Assembly: GCA_005656395.1 (NCBI GenBank)
Contig: SRSI01000037.1
Location: forward strand, 186,001 to 250,000
DNA: 64,000 nucleotides
Reading direction: 5' to 3'
Source of the DNA: Strongyloides papillosus
Taxonomy: Eukaryota > Nematoda > Chromadorea > Rhabditida > Strongyloididae
The notes beneath the pieces are model-generated. The model searched no databases. It was not told the origin of the DNA and saw only the letters and a program-made list of their open reading frames with translations. The translations under genes and the position numbers were made by a program. Below are positions 1 through 12,376 of the stretch, piece after piece (position 1 is the stretch's first letter; every line of letters starts with the position of its first letter).

Positions 1-1164
1 TCATTTTTAATGTACTTTTTCTATGGAAACAATTTTATTTCATTTAAAAAATGAGAGGATTATTAAATAAATTATAAAAGTCTAAAAATAATTTCTATCA
101 TTCTGTCGTTTATATACATTTTAGAATTATGACGTGCATATATATTTTTATGTGATCTTGGCATTAATAATTATATTCTATTTCATATATTTATTTAAAA
201 ATATAACTTTAACATGATAATTATAATAAAAAAATATTTTTGATAAAACTTTACATCTATTCGCAAATTTATTAGATGATTATAATTTTGTTAATTAAAC
301 GATGACTTCCTATTAAAGTAATCATAACTTTTAGGCATGCTCACGTAATTAAAATGCTTTTATATATGGCACATTATAAATTAAAAATTATTACTTTAGT
401 TTGAATAAATATAATTACAGTTTATGTAGACATTTAACATCGGATAATCTATATATCTATTTTTAGCAAAAAAAATTACACCGTTTTCGTTGCTCTATTG
501 ACGTTTATCAAATTAATGAAAAAATGGAAATGTTCCTATAAATATTTATAAACATAAATCTTAATATCACTTCCTTCTTTTTAGTTTAGATAAATTCTTC
601 AAATTATACCGTAACGTACATTTTATTGGGGATACCTTTCATTAAATAACTTATATTATTTAATAACTTTTATAATTGTCTTATGAAACTAATTTTGTTT
701 TTAATCTCATTCTGATAATGAAGGTGTAATAAAATTCATCAAACTACACTATTACTTTTTAATTAATTAATCTCTGATTAGACTAATTCTTGGTAATCAT
801 TTAAAAGAATTTTATACTTTTATTTTCTCCTCATTCACTCACATAATAGTTACCTCAAAATTTGACATATTTTTGGCAGATTTGTCATACTCGTGATTAT
901 AAGAACTACTAAATTTACTTTCTTAATATCGGTTAATTTTGATTAATTATAATAATTAAAAGAATGACGATTGACATATTTTGTTAGGTATAAATATAAA
1001 ATAGTAAAGTATAATATTGTTTACTCATTCCTAGCAAAATAAAGTTTTAAAATTTTAATTAATTAAGCTACTAAAAATTATTATCTTAACTTTTCATTCC
1101 TCATAAATTTTATAAATTGAAATACATATAATAAAGTTTAACTTTTATAATTTTTAATTAAAAA
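1..1164. other. AT-rich upstream region, no gene seen
   Basis: This stretch has no open frame with coding character. It lies directly upstream of the calmodulin-like gene and presumably holds its promoter and 5' untranslated region. No repeat or RNA gene was recognised. Confidence 0.5.
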
Positions 1165-2253
1165 ATGCGTTATTATCGTGGTGCCAGATTTAACCAGCGA
1201 AGGAAGGTTTGTTTGTTTTGGGGTCCCAACTTTTGGTAATAACCTTGATTAATAGTTTTATAAAAAAAACACTTCTAATAGTTGTCTATAACATTTGGAA
1301 AAAAATGTCGTGGGAGTAATTTTAAATACTAATGTTTATTCCATAATATGTTTTCTAAATATCTTTAACAAGTTATTAATATAAAAATACTATCTATGAA
1401 TTAATTATTAGCTAGAATCTCCTAAGAAAATTATTTTTTTATTAATATACATCAAAAATCTTTCTATTTTTGTATTATGTAAACCATAATTTTTTTTAAT
1501 TATTAGTTTTTTTATTAATAAGAATCTTTTGAAAATAACCACTTCCTAGAATGTTTTTTTACTCACCATAGTATACATACTTTCCTTTTCCTATGATATC
1601 TACCATTTAAAAATTTTAATACTTTTCCTCTTTTTTTACCATTTTCCTTGATTAATGTAAATATTATATTATTTATTTTATTACTTTTTAGTTGTATGAA
1701 AACGCAATGGCTCTTGGGGCTCGATGTGCACAAAATGTTAATGTAATGCAATACAGTGAAGAAGTCATTAAACAAGTAAGTAATTTAAAAAATAATAATA
1801 ATACTTTTATTTTTATAGCTTACACCTGAGGAAATTGAAGAATTTCATGAGGCATTCATAATGTTCGACAAGGATCGGAACGGTACAATAAGTACAAAAG
1901 AATTGGGTGTTGCTATGCGGAGTCTGGGACAAAATCCAACAGAACAAGAAATTCTTGAAATGATTAATGAAGTAGATATTGATGGGAATGGGCAAATAGA
2001 ATTCCCAGAATTTTGTGTTATGATGAAAAGAATGATGAAGGAGACTGATAGTGAGATGATAAGAGAGGCATTCCGAGTATTTGATAAAGATGGTAATGGC
2101 GTCATAACGGCACAGGAATTCAGATACTTCATGATCCATATGGGGATGCAATTCAGTGAAGATGAGGTTGATGAAATGATAAGAGAGGTTGACGTCGACG
2201 GTGACGGAGAAATTGATTACGAGGAATTCGTCAAGATGATGAGTGAACGTTAA
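1165..2253 (+). CDS. cal-1: Calmodulin-like EF-hand protein (cal-1 type)
   Basis: Predicted 186-residue calcium sensor in three exons, 1165-1206, 1692-1775 and 1819-2253. All junctions are GT..AG in phase 0. The last exon carries four EF-hands; loops 1 (DKDRNGTIS), 2 (DIDGNGQIE), 3 (DKDGNGVIT) and 4 (DVDGDGEID) all keep the acidic Ca2+ ligands, so all four should bind calcium. About 46 residues lie before the first hand, which canonical calmodulin lacks. The stretch [10 protein letters not shown] just ahead of LTPEE is the signature of C. elegans CAL-1, and I base the orthology on it. The first ATG starts a short basic segment (MRYYRGARF) encoded by a 42-nt exon. A downstream start at the Met before QYSEE is possible. 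AATAAA-like signals follow near 2370. The family role is a Ca2+-dependent regulator; the specific partner is unknown. Confidence 0.9.
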
Positions 2254-3019
2254 CCTTTTCAAAAACAATTTTCTCATTCTCATAAATCATTATAATGTTA
2301 TTGATCTCGGAATATAGTAATTTTTTAATTTTATCATTCTTATATCTATACACACACACTACTAAAATAATAAATAAAGAATTTTTTATTACTACTTACT
2401 TTTTAAATAATTGCGTATCTGTCAAATAATAAAATATATAGTATATTTTTTAATTTTAGCAATTATATAAAATTATTTGAAAGTTACCGCCTGGTTTCGA
2501 TGTCAAAAATTATATTAATTTTAATCAACAATGAGTCATTTTTTATTCGCCCCATTTTTAATGTTTATTTTTCCCCTATTCATATAAAAAGATAATACGA
2601 TATGCTTTAATAATGTAAGATGTTTAACAAAGATCTTCATTTACATTATTTTAATCTTTGCAAATCATATTAATTTAAAAAAAACCCTGAAATATATTTT
2701 CTAAACACCGTATCATTATTTAATAAATTTCAAAATTATCTCTTTGATAAGTATAATTACATGATAAAAGGCATTTTAAGAAAAAAAGGACTTTAAAATG
2801 AAGAAGAATTTTGATAAATTTCAATTATAGCTATGAAATAGATTATTAATAAGAAAACTTGTAATAACATAACATTCTTTCGTATTTCAGAAAAAATTAT
2901 TTTGTTTTCCAATACATCTTATTATTATTTGATAAATTCTAATACATTTCAATTTAAAAAATACCATCAGCAGAATTTTACATGTGTACATACCATGAAG
3001 AACTTTGTCAAACACATCG
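2254..3019. other. Convergent intergenic spacer
   Basis: AT-rich spacer between the 3' ends of the calmodulin-like gene and chn-1. It contains AATAAA-like polyadenylation signals near 2360-2385. Nothing else was seen. Confidence 0.5.
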
Positions 3020-3990
3020 TTAAGCATCGATTGCCCATTCATTTTCTGATAAGAAATGATCGATAACTTCTTTCATAGCTAAATTAGGAATTAACATATC
3101 CTCCGTTAATTTAGCTCTCGTAACCGGATCAAAATGGCCTACCTTCTGAAGGTGCTCCTTGATATCTGATCTGTTATATGTTATACCGGATGGGGTTATT
3201 ACAGGGTCCGTTAATAACTCAAAACTAATTTTTCCACATAAATGATCTGGGATATCACGTTTTTTACGCCTATCATCAACTTGTGCAAAAAGACTATTTA
3301 ATTGGGCCATGTGGTTGTCACCCTCCATCTGAAGTTCATCTATCTTCTCGTTGATCTTTTCCTTACTTTCTGCATTATCATCCTCTGCAACACCCTTCTA
3401 GAAAAAAATGAAAAACAACATTAAATTAAATCAAAGAAACGACAACTCACAAGTAACGCATCTGTTTTACGTTTAATATCTTCTTTTATTAAATTATTCA
3501 AGTACGATTGGAGTTCAATCTCCTGTTGTATTCGCTTCTCCTCCTCTTGGCGGAATTTGGATCTCCTAGCCTGCCTTAATGAAGCAAATATTTCATCCCC
3601 ATACGATTGACCAGCTTCTCTACAATACTCACTAGCCCTCATAAGATATTTTATAGCTTCATCATATTGTCCCTGATTAAGAAATGCTCTCCCCATCATG
3701 GTTGTTGCCTGTTAATTTATATATTTTTTAAATCGGTAAAAAATACATTTATCATTGCTAACACCTACTTTTATATTTTTAACATCCATATCTAGTGTCC
3801 TGCGACAATCCTCCATAACTTTATCAAATTTCTTAAGATGCATATAACATAATGCTCTATTTGTAAAGAAAGTTGGAACACTACTATCTTGAATTATTGC
3901 CTTCGTATAGTAATTTAGCGCATCCTCATACTTGCCCTGAAGGTATAGACGGTTGCCTTTTGCTTTAAGTTCCAACGCAATAGAAGACAT
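3020..3990 (-). CDS. chn-1: CHIP / STUB1 U-box E3 ubiquitin ligase
   Basis: Predicted 285-residue co-chaperone ubiquitin ligase. Exons on the minus strand are 3990-3769, 3708-3451 and 3397-3020, all joined in phase 0 by introns of 60 and 53 nt. Residues ~1-110 are TPR repeats (start [22 protein letters not shown]), the part that in this family docks on the C-terminal EEVD of Hsp70 and Hsp90. A charged helical linker rich in E, K and Q follows. The last ~75 residues are a U-box ([19 protein letters not shown] ... FDPVTRAKL), which recruits the E2. Length is between C. elegans CHN-1 and human CHIP, so it is complete. It faces CMC1 head-to-head across 240 bp. Known family role: ubiquitination of chaperone-bound misfolded clients and, in C. 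elegans, of the myosin chaperone UNC-45. Confidence 0.95.
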
Positions 3991-4230
3991 GAATACTATA
4001 TAACAGATAGGAAATTAAAACACAATTTTCAAAATAATAATTTTTACAAGAGTAAAAGGTGTTAAAAACAACTTATAAACAGATTAGCTATCAATGATCA
4101 TTTGGTATAATGTTTTTTTTTCTAAACAAGACATTATTAAATACCAAAGTATTATTTAATGATAGTATTTCATTAGCTGATGGTTTTGTTATTATAAATT
4201 ATTATTTATTTCCACTTTTGTTATATTATA
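3991..4230. promoter_or_regulatory. Bidirectional promoter region of chn-1 and CMC1
   Basis: Only 240 bp separate the divergent start codons at 3990 (minus) and 4231 (plus). Both promoters must lie here or inside the genes. No TATA box stands out. Shared regulation is inference from geometry only. Confidence 0.4.
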
Positions 4231-4880
4231 ATGGCATCTTATACAGAGAAGGGTGACATTAAATTGAGTACAGATGATTTATCGGATCTTAAAGATTCTG
4301 AAATATTTGTTGATGAACATGGAAAAAAACACAGAGTCAAAAAAACTATTTTACCCCATCATTTTGCTGCAGGACCACATAATTTAGGTAACAAAAATAA
4401 TTATCTTAAGTTGTTTTTCAAATATAGCTATTTTTAGGTGACCCCGAAGATCGTACTCTAAGAAGACTCGAGGCTGATGTACTTATACCTAATCGTATGA
4501 ATAAACAAATTGAGAAAGTTGAATGCAATGCGCAATATATGGGTATGATATTAAAAATAATAATCGTAAAATAATAATAATTATTATTATTTTTAGATAT
4601 GATAGCATGTTTACGAGAGGTTGGTGCTATTAAAGGACTATCCAAGTGTCAACTACCTTTGGAAGTTTTTAATAAATGCAAAGCGAAATTGTAAATAAAT
4701 TTTTATTATCATATTATTACTAATAAAGTTATTTTTAGTTTTAATGATTTAGATTTTCGAGCCAGAATGACGGACGAGTACCTTAAAGAGAGGTCTGAGG
4801 CGCGACGAACTGGAAAAACAGAAAAACAACGAGAATTAGAAAGATTCAGAGAATGGAAAAAACAACAAGTAAAAGAATAG
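4231..4880 (+). CDS. CMC1: CMC1-family twin CX9C mitochondrial protein
   Basis: Predicted 165-residue protein in four exons, 4231-4387, 4438-4542, 4597-4691 and 4740-4880. It contains two CX9C motifs, CNAQYMDMIAC and CQLPLEVFNKC, the coiled-coil-helix-coiled-coil-helix fold oxidised by MIA40 in the mitochondrial intermembrane space. The flanking blocks LRRLEADVLIP and MTDEYLKERSEARRTGK are specific for CMC1, a chaperone that stabilises COX1 during cytochrome c oxidase assembly. Unlike human CMC1, about 57 residues precede the conserved block (MASYTEKGDIKLSTDDLSDL onwards), containing an HHFAAGPHNLG stretch. The tail is a charged helix. It converges with the LIM-homeobox gene; their stops are 141 bp apart. 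Splice junctions restore one frame throughout, so the model is solid. Confidence 0.9.
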
Positions 4881-5021
4881 GAAAAAATAGCATTACGTAG
4901 GATTATGAATTTTGTTATTTTATTTTATAAATATTATCTATATGATATGAAAACATAGAGATTGTTATTGTACCAATTTTTAGTTTTTTGATTACTTATC
5001 ACAAATATATATAAATATATA

Positions 5022-6386
5022 TTAATATAAAGTGTTTTTTACCTCTACCCCTTGAACAACACTAGGTGATTTAGAATTATTTCGGGAATTAATTGATGAT
5101 GTTGTAGAGAATGATGAATTTGAGGTACATAATGATTCTTTGGCTATACTTGTAACATCATTTGAGTTGATTGTCCCTAAACTTGAGGGTGTTGAACTTC
5201 GACTACCAATTGTTGCATGAAAAAACGATTCATTAATACTGGCATTTGTACGCCTATGTTTTGCTCGGGCGTTCTGAAACCATACTTGTAAAACTCTTTT
5301 AGTTAGTCCTGTTTTTTGTGCCAGTGCCTTTAAATCTTTGGAATCTGGGTTGTGATTTATGTTAAAATATGCTTTCATAGTCCTTAGTTGATGATGTTTG
5401 AAACTTGTCCTCATTCGTTTTGATTTACAATTACCATCTATGCTTCCGCTATCTCCTAGAAATATGATATATTTATAAATTAGTTTAGTTATATGTAAAA
5501 TCCAATTAATTTAGGGATACGGTAATTTTAGTAGTTATATAACATTTAAAAAGTTGTATTAGGCCCCCTAACACTTACCATCATCAAAGGAAGGTTCTTC
5601 CAAATTTCTATTGATACTTCTTTCTGTAAAAGGATGTGTAATTGGAAAGAACTCAGTAGGAGATGGTTGCATATTATTATTATTATTCTCAACTATTGAG
5701 TCAAGTATATTAGGTATTATACAATTTTCAAGTTTTTGTTGATAACAATGTATCTGACAAAACAGCTGCCCTGTTCCCATATATTTGAAACATTCACCCG
5801 GTTGTAAATATCTAAAACATACAATACAACTAAAACAGGTAGCATGAAAGTATGTATCTTCATTAACTTTCATTATAAGGTCATCAAATAAAATTGTCTT
5901 GTTACATCTATCGCATTGTTTAATATATTTTCTATAAAATAATTTGTTAAAAAAAAAGATATACTTTGTTACATTCCACTTACGACGTGTAATCCTTTTT
6001 ACAGTATATTAATCCATCTCTTGTAAAACATGTATCTATTCCTGCCAAGTTACAAAAACAAATACTACACTTAAGACATTGCATATGAAAACAATGGTTA
6101 TCCATATTTAAGTAATACTTATCAGTAATAGGTAAAGAACATCCTTGACAATTTTCTGAAATTTTTTTAAAATATAATATTAAATGAAATTTATACATAT
6201 ATTTTTTCTAAAAATTTAAAACATAATAACATTACCTTTGGGAGAACATTTTTCCGTTGAGATAAACTCATCAAATCCAGTATTCTCATCTAACATCATA
6301 ATAGATCCTAAACTAAGTATTTGACTACTTCCTTCATTTAAAGTCCTTTCGCATCCCTCAACAATTTGTTCTGTTTCATTTATCAT
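5022..6386 (-). CDS. ttx-3: LIM-homeodomain transcription factor, TTX-3/Apterous/Lhx2-9 class
   Basis: Predicted ~369-residue nuclear transcription factor. Minus-strand exons are 6386-6236, 6155-5984, 5931-5579 and 5455-5022. LIM1 starts at CQGC and ends at CKKDY; LIM2 runs from CDRC to the HC before YQQK. Both have complete zinc-ligand patterns. The homeodomain starts KRMRTSFKHHQLR and ends with recognition helix VLQVWFQNARAKHRR, the Apterous/Lhx2/9 class sequence, whose single C. elegans member is TTX-3. In C. elegans that protein specifies AIY interneurons with CEH-10 (family knowledge). A Ser/Asn-rich tail follows. The frame stays open upstream to 6434, but a good acceptor (GTTTCAG) lies just before the ATG at 6386, so I place the start there; trans-splicing or a 5' exon is possible. 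The gene is followed upstream by ~3 kb without genes, as is common for neuronal fate regulators. Confidence 0.93.
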
Positions 6387-6434
6387 TGTTAATATCCAAA
6401 AAAAATTATCTGAAACAAAAATAAAATATTTCAT

Positions 6435-9374
6435 AGATATGATACATTATTTAATCACTTTTCAATCAAGTGAAAGTATTAAAATTATGTAATCGGTAAT
6501 CATTTATTATATGTTATCCTATATATTCTCAATTTATCTTTCCAGTTAGGTGATACATTTTTTCTAGATTTATTTTTAAGCCGATCCAACCTAAAATAGA
6601 ATTACTTTCTTTACGGTTTAATAAAATAATATTTGCAGTGTTTAAAGATATATAATATTGATGCTCATATTTTTATTGTATAGTATTAGTGAAATGGAAA
6701 GATTAGTCTTATAAATAAATGAAAAATACATTTTTATAATTTTTGCTTGTAAAAGGTAAATGAAATGAATGGCATTTGGTATGGCAAGATAAGTTTAAGG
6801 GAGGTATTATGATAAAATTTAAAAAATAGAATATATTACTTTATAATTTATACAGTATGCATATGAGTAATCTGATATTTCTAGCAGGTGGTTTACAAGT
6901 GAAACTTTGAGATTCAAAAGATTTTTAAAAAAATACATGATACATTTATATAAAGAGATATAGATATATCTATATAGATATACATATTATATGCATGTAA
7001 AATGATCTTTTAAAATAGAAGTATCAAGAAGGATTAGCATTTTATAAAGTGATCCGCTGCCACCCATTTAATTACTTCTATAAATAAAATTATTACAATT
7101 ATATTATTTTTTTATGCCTATAAAAAGATAAAAAAATGTGCCGTCTTTAGAAGACTAAAAGACATTTGTTAATCTTGTGTTCATTAAAAATAGGAGTACT
7201 TTTAAAGTGAAGTACAGAAAAGAATGTTTCTAACGAAACGTGTAATCTCACAGTAGGATATTAATTTATGTTACATCTCAATTTACCCAAACTAAAGTTA
7301 TCACCAATCATGAAAAGCGCTAATTGAGACAGGATGTATAAATATAAGATAAATTTTTATATTGCAATTTAATAGATATAATATTTAAACTAATATTTGT
7401 TACCATTTCAGATATATAAAAGAAAATGGTAATTGGTCCCACTGAGATTTAAGGTATAATATGTAATTTGAGAAACTTCTATTAAAATAAACTTACCTTT
7501 TTATATTATATACCATTTATAAAATTGTTTAGTATCCATGTGTGTGAAAAAATTAGGTAATAACTATAAAAGAAATGTGTTCTTCAGATATCTTTATTTC
7601 ACGTTTCACTATTTTCATGTTATGATACATTATTACATTTTATGGAATATGAAAAGTTACTGAATCCCTTATCAGACTTCCGTCCAGTTTTATCTAACTT
7701 TAAACAAGGCATGAAGTTGATAGGTATTCAGACACTTTATTTCCCAGATATAATATGTATCATTCTACAAAAAAAAATAAGTAAGTAAAAAAAACACTAT
7801 GAAAATAAGGAAAATTTTATTATATTTGGACTTTCATTAAACAGTATGGTGATAAATAAGGAAAAGCATTTAATTTTATGGGTAAAAAAAGACTGTCAAA
7901 ATTATGAAATTTAAACGGTGGGTGTCACTTTTAATTAGCTACAACTATGTATAATTGAAATATTTTCTGAAAGCATTTAAAATGAAATAATAAAATTTTA
8001 AAATTTTAATTATATTTCTAATGAAATATTAAAGTTAAATATGTATAAAAAGATTAAAAAATATATAAAATTTATGGTCGTATGGGTATTAGCTTTTTTT
8101 GATAAAAAATAAAAAACGTTTAAAAAATTCATCCGAATACCATTTTAATTGAATATAAAATATTTGGGAGAAAAAGTAATATTAAAAATATGTCATATGA
8201 TGGTGAATTTTATTTTACCAAAAATATAAAAAGAATTATAGTGCGAATGAGGAGAGTATCCCATTCTTCTTAATATGATTAACCAATATTAATACCCATT
8301 ATCTATCTCTAAAATTTTGTGCATCTCAAGTTCTGCCTTGAAATAAGAAAATTTATAAGTAACAAAGTGAGGTTATCTCAAATTTTGGATTTTGCCCTTC
8401 TTAATAATATCTACAAGATGTTAAATGAGATTTTCCTTATCAAAACTTAAAGATTACTAACTTAAAAGATATGCTATTTCCTTCTTCAATTAAAATTAAT
8501 AATATAAAATTTTTGATGGAAGGAAAAGTATGAAGTTTTTGATTAATAAATTGATTAAATAAAATTATTTATAATTAAATTTTTATTTTATTATATTTTA
8601 AACAACTTATTAATAAAATCTTCTTCTTTAATATCAAAGATAGTAGAACTTTTTAAAGAAACTTATAATATTTTAACTTTTAAATCAAAAATAATAATAA
8701 ATTTGTATAATTAGATGCCAAAACAATATCTCATATATCAAACAAATATATAAAATTTATGATTAAAAGAAATAAATAACAAATTTTTATTTGGATAATC
8801 TTTATTAATTATTCATCTGTAAGTAATACGTCTATTTACGTCACTGTTCATTGTTCAATGTTAATTAATAGATGCTTTGTTTTTCTTATCCCAAAAAATA
8901 TTATACTATTAAAGTAACATTCTGTAAAGTTATGCTCTCATTTATTTAAAATACTATCTTCTATTTTATATTTCTTTTTCTACTTGTTTTTTTCTTTCAA
9001 CACATTGTAGTGAAACTGAGTAATCATAAATTATTAGTACTTTATATGTTTTTATTTTTGTATTTATCTTTTTTTCACTTAACTATTGTTTATGTATGTG
9101 CCTGTTTTTATTTTAAAATTAAATATATCTAATTCTTAAAATATCTTCACAATTATTTGTATTTAGTAAATGTGTGGTTAAAAATTAACTCTCAACAGAT
9201 TATATAAATACATGTATAAAGTTGGCAAGCCATAATTTCTTCTAAATTTACACCGCCCCTTCAACATATTTCATTCCTTTTCTGTAACATTGTAATTTTA
9301 TACTATAACGCGTCTTTCTCTTAACGCTAATACGTATCACTAAAAAATAATTATATTTTTTTATTATTATTTAT
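6435..9374. other. Long intergenic region upstream of ttx-3
   Basis: Almost 3 kb with no coding signal. It lies between two divergently oriented genes and likely holds cis-regulatory DNA of the LIM-homeobox gene (inference). A short AT palindrome sits near 6955-6985 (gatatagatatatctatat). Nothing else was recognised. Confidence 0.45.
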
Positions 9375-10232
9375 ATGAGTTGGTTAGGTATAAGTTTAAC
9401 TATTGTCTTAGGAGGTACATTGATTATACTTCTAAAAACAATAGTTTCAGGAACAATAACAAACCCAACACTTATTATAATTTCTGTTACTACTCTTTCA
9501 ATATCACTGTTATGTTTAATACTTTATTTAATATTTAAATATTTAACAAAATCTTTTAAAATTTTTAAAAGAAAGCCAAAGAAAAAAAGATTTATTACAA
9601 TTAATTCACATAAACATATATCAAGAAAACATGATCCTATAGATCCTGATGCAACAGAAATTTTAATGAAATCTATTCGAGGTATACCATATTTAATACA
9701 AGCTATACAATATTCAATGGAAACTACATATTATCCAACAAATCAAAATGATATCCCTACAACATCCGTCATTCATACAGCACCAGGGTGTACAAGTGTC
9801 TTAGATTGCGATTCAGATGAAGAAAGAGAAGAGTTAATAAAAAGAATTTCTCCTAGAAATAGTGGTCCAGAAGAGAAATGGTTACCAGAAGATCCTAAAA
9901 AATGGACAAATCAACAATTACGCCTATCCATGAATCGAGCATCACAATCTTTACTCGTTTTTCCGTACTCAGAATCCAGTACCAAAGCAAGCTCTTTTGA
10001 CAAAGATTCAAACAAAGATTTAGATTCTATTACTCATACACCCAGATTATCTTTCGAAACGGCAGAGTGTCCACCTGTAACAAAGTATGTTTCATCAAAA
10101 ACTAATAATTTTATTTTTTACAGAATATTAACAAATGAATTATCCCCACGGACCTCAGAGATTCGTTGTATTAGCATGAGCTCTGCATTCCTTAATAAAC
10201 TAAATTCAAGTTTTAAACAAAATAAAAAATAG
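9375..10232 (+). CDS. Orphan protein with two N-terminal membrane segments
   Basis: I do not recognise the family. Residues ~4-22 (GISLTIVLGGTLIILLKTIV) and ~32-55 (LIIISVTTLSISLLCLILYLI) are two hydrophobic helices. A strongly basic stretch (FKRKPKKKRF) follows, then ~200 polar residues, so most of the protein is probably cytosolic. The tail has an acidic patch (CDSDEEREEL) and Ser/Thr-rich segments. The frame is open to 10232 uninterrupted. However, 10085-10123 is a perfect 39-nt intron candidate (GTATGTTT ... TTTTACAG) whose removal keeps the frame, giving 272 rather than 285 residues. Retention of the frame either way makes it impossible to choose by sequence alone; I favour splicing. It is isolated, with 2-3 kb of non-coding DNA on both sides. 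Confidence 0.7.
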   Translation: MSWLGISLTIVLGGTLIILLKTIVSGTITNPTLIIISVTTLSISLLCLILYLIFKYLTKSFKIFKRKPKKKRFITINSHKHISRKHDPIDPDATEILMKSIRGIPYLIQAIQYSMETTYYPTNQNDIPTTSVIHTAPGCTSVLDCDSDEEREELIKRISPRNSGPEEKWLPEDPKKWTNQQLRLSMNRASQSLLVFPYSESSTKASSFDKDSNKDLDSITHTPRLSFETAECPPVTKYVSSKTNNFIFYRILTNELSPRTSEIRCISMSSAFLNKLNSSFKQNKK

Positions 10233-12376
10233 TATTTCAATTATAATTTGGGGGATACATAAATATGTCTTAAATTTCAAATATCAATTATTTTACTAAC
10301 ATCAATAATTATTTAATTTTAATTAACTCACATGTGCCTCAAATATATATGTTTTTTCATCAAATATGAATACTTTTGGAGGAATGAAAAAAATTTTGTC
10401 TGTTTTTGTACTGTAAATAAAATTAATTTAAAATTTATATACCGAGAAAAATAATTGATGTATAGTTAATTTATAAAGTTAAAGTAACCCTTTTGGTTTC
10501 TGTTTTAATTTATATCCCATAAAAAATTTATACTTCAAATATATATAATCCTTCTTTGTCTATATAAAATAACTTTAAAGTAAATTCAAGAAAAAAAATT
10601 TTAAATTTAAAATATATTTATTGTATATATAAGCCTCAAATGGAACTCGCAATAGATTGTATTTATAAAAAAGTTTATACTCCAATTTTATGATATTTTT
10701 TGTAGTTATATCTTCTATTTACTATACATAGTTAAAAAGGTATTATATTTTCAATGTTATCATATTACATTACAATTTTTTATATAAAGCTTTATATTGA
10801 AAATTCCACAAAATAATATTTATCTTTCTTTATTTTATAATTTGAGATTCCTATCTCATTATGATCATAGTGTGTGATTATATTATTTATAGTATATGAA
10901 AAATATTTATACATATATTTATTTTGTTATTAGAAAATTTTATAACTAATAATTAATTTTGTCTAATTTTTAAATATGTCGATGGAAAAAAATAATAAAT
11001 CTTCATATTTCACCAATAATATTTTTCAAATATGCAAAATGATTTTTTATCTTTAGAATTTGAGTTATCGTATATTAAAAACAAAATATAGACCCATAAA
11101 TTATATAAAAATGTGGTAAACTTTTATATTAAAATTTGTAATAATTATATGAGAAAGTTTGCACAAACATTTCAGTCTACGATTTATATTACTAGCACGT
11201 AGGAAAGTTTACTTTAGAGCACCATATAATAATATCTACAATGATGAAAATGATAAAAATAATTAGTTTACCAAACAGTGTACTTTTGAAACAAACAAAA
11301 TTATGGAAGTGTTATAAATGAATAACTAATTTCTTCCTAAATCCCACATCCATTTCTACGAAATATCATGTTACTATTTCTTAAAACATTTGTTAATCTT
11401 TAAAATAATACCTTTGAGTAATTTAAAAATACATTATTAATGTAAAATATAGTACAAATGTTTCCCTAATACTAAATAAACAATTTTTAAACTTCAATAC
11501 TTTATACATTTAAAAGTAATTCTGATAAGAACATAAACATTACATCACAAAAATTATCTATACATAAAAAAGTAATATCTAATTAAGTATAAATAAGTCT
11601 ATCTTTGATATGTACTTAATAGATATATCCAATTTTTTATGTCAAAAACATCAATTTAATTAAAGTAAAATTTAATGCATCCAATACAATTTATTTTTTT
11701 ACAACAAACATCTATCATTTTAAATATTCAAATATATATCAAACTTTATGTTGCATTTATTATTTATCATTTACCATCTTCTTTTGCATGCCATCAACAA
11801 ATAAAAGTAAAAAAAAACAAAATATGTTCAGGAAGATGTCTCAACATCTATTAACGTAAAAACTTTTGAATACCTTTGAAAAGTAATAGCAAAAATAGAT
11901 GGATTTAAAATATTTTGTGCTTTTAAATTATGAAATTACTTTGATATCATTAAACATATTTGATAAAAATAATATATTTATGATTATACTGTCATAAATT
12001 ACATAATAAAGTTTATTTTTCATTTTGCAGCAATATTTATTTGATGTATAAGGAAATTACAACAATACTGACATAAAAATATATTTTATTATTTATTTAA
12101 TACAAAAAAGAAAATTAAATTATTATTAATCTACTTCATCAATTTTTTTTTCTTAAAATATTATCTTTTTTAAGTAAAACAAAAAATAGTTACTTAACAA
12201 AAAGTAGAAGTCTTAACTATTAAAGTTATGATGTGCAGGTTGCTCATGTACATACATTTTATATTTCTCAATTCCCATTCGTTCCGAGACCACATCACCA
12301 CTCTGTGAACCTTTGGTTGGTAGAATATTTCTTTTGTGTTTGAATATCTTGTTGAATATTCTTGAATAATTGGAAA
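10233..12376. other. Intergenic region, nothing recognised
   Basis: About 2.1 kb of AT-rich DNA without coding frames. The part close to 12376 must contain the promoter of the ribosomal protein gene. No motif was convincing. Confidence 0.45.

Noticed and set aside
1813..2283. Minus-strand 156-codon frame across the calmodulin exon
   Set aside because: It is the antisense shadow of the EF-hand exon and has no domain of its own.
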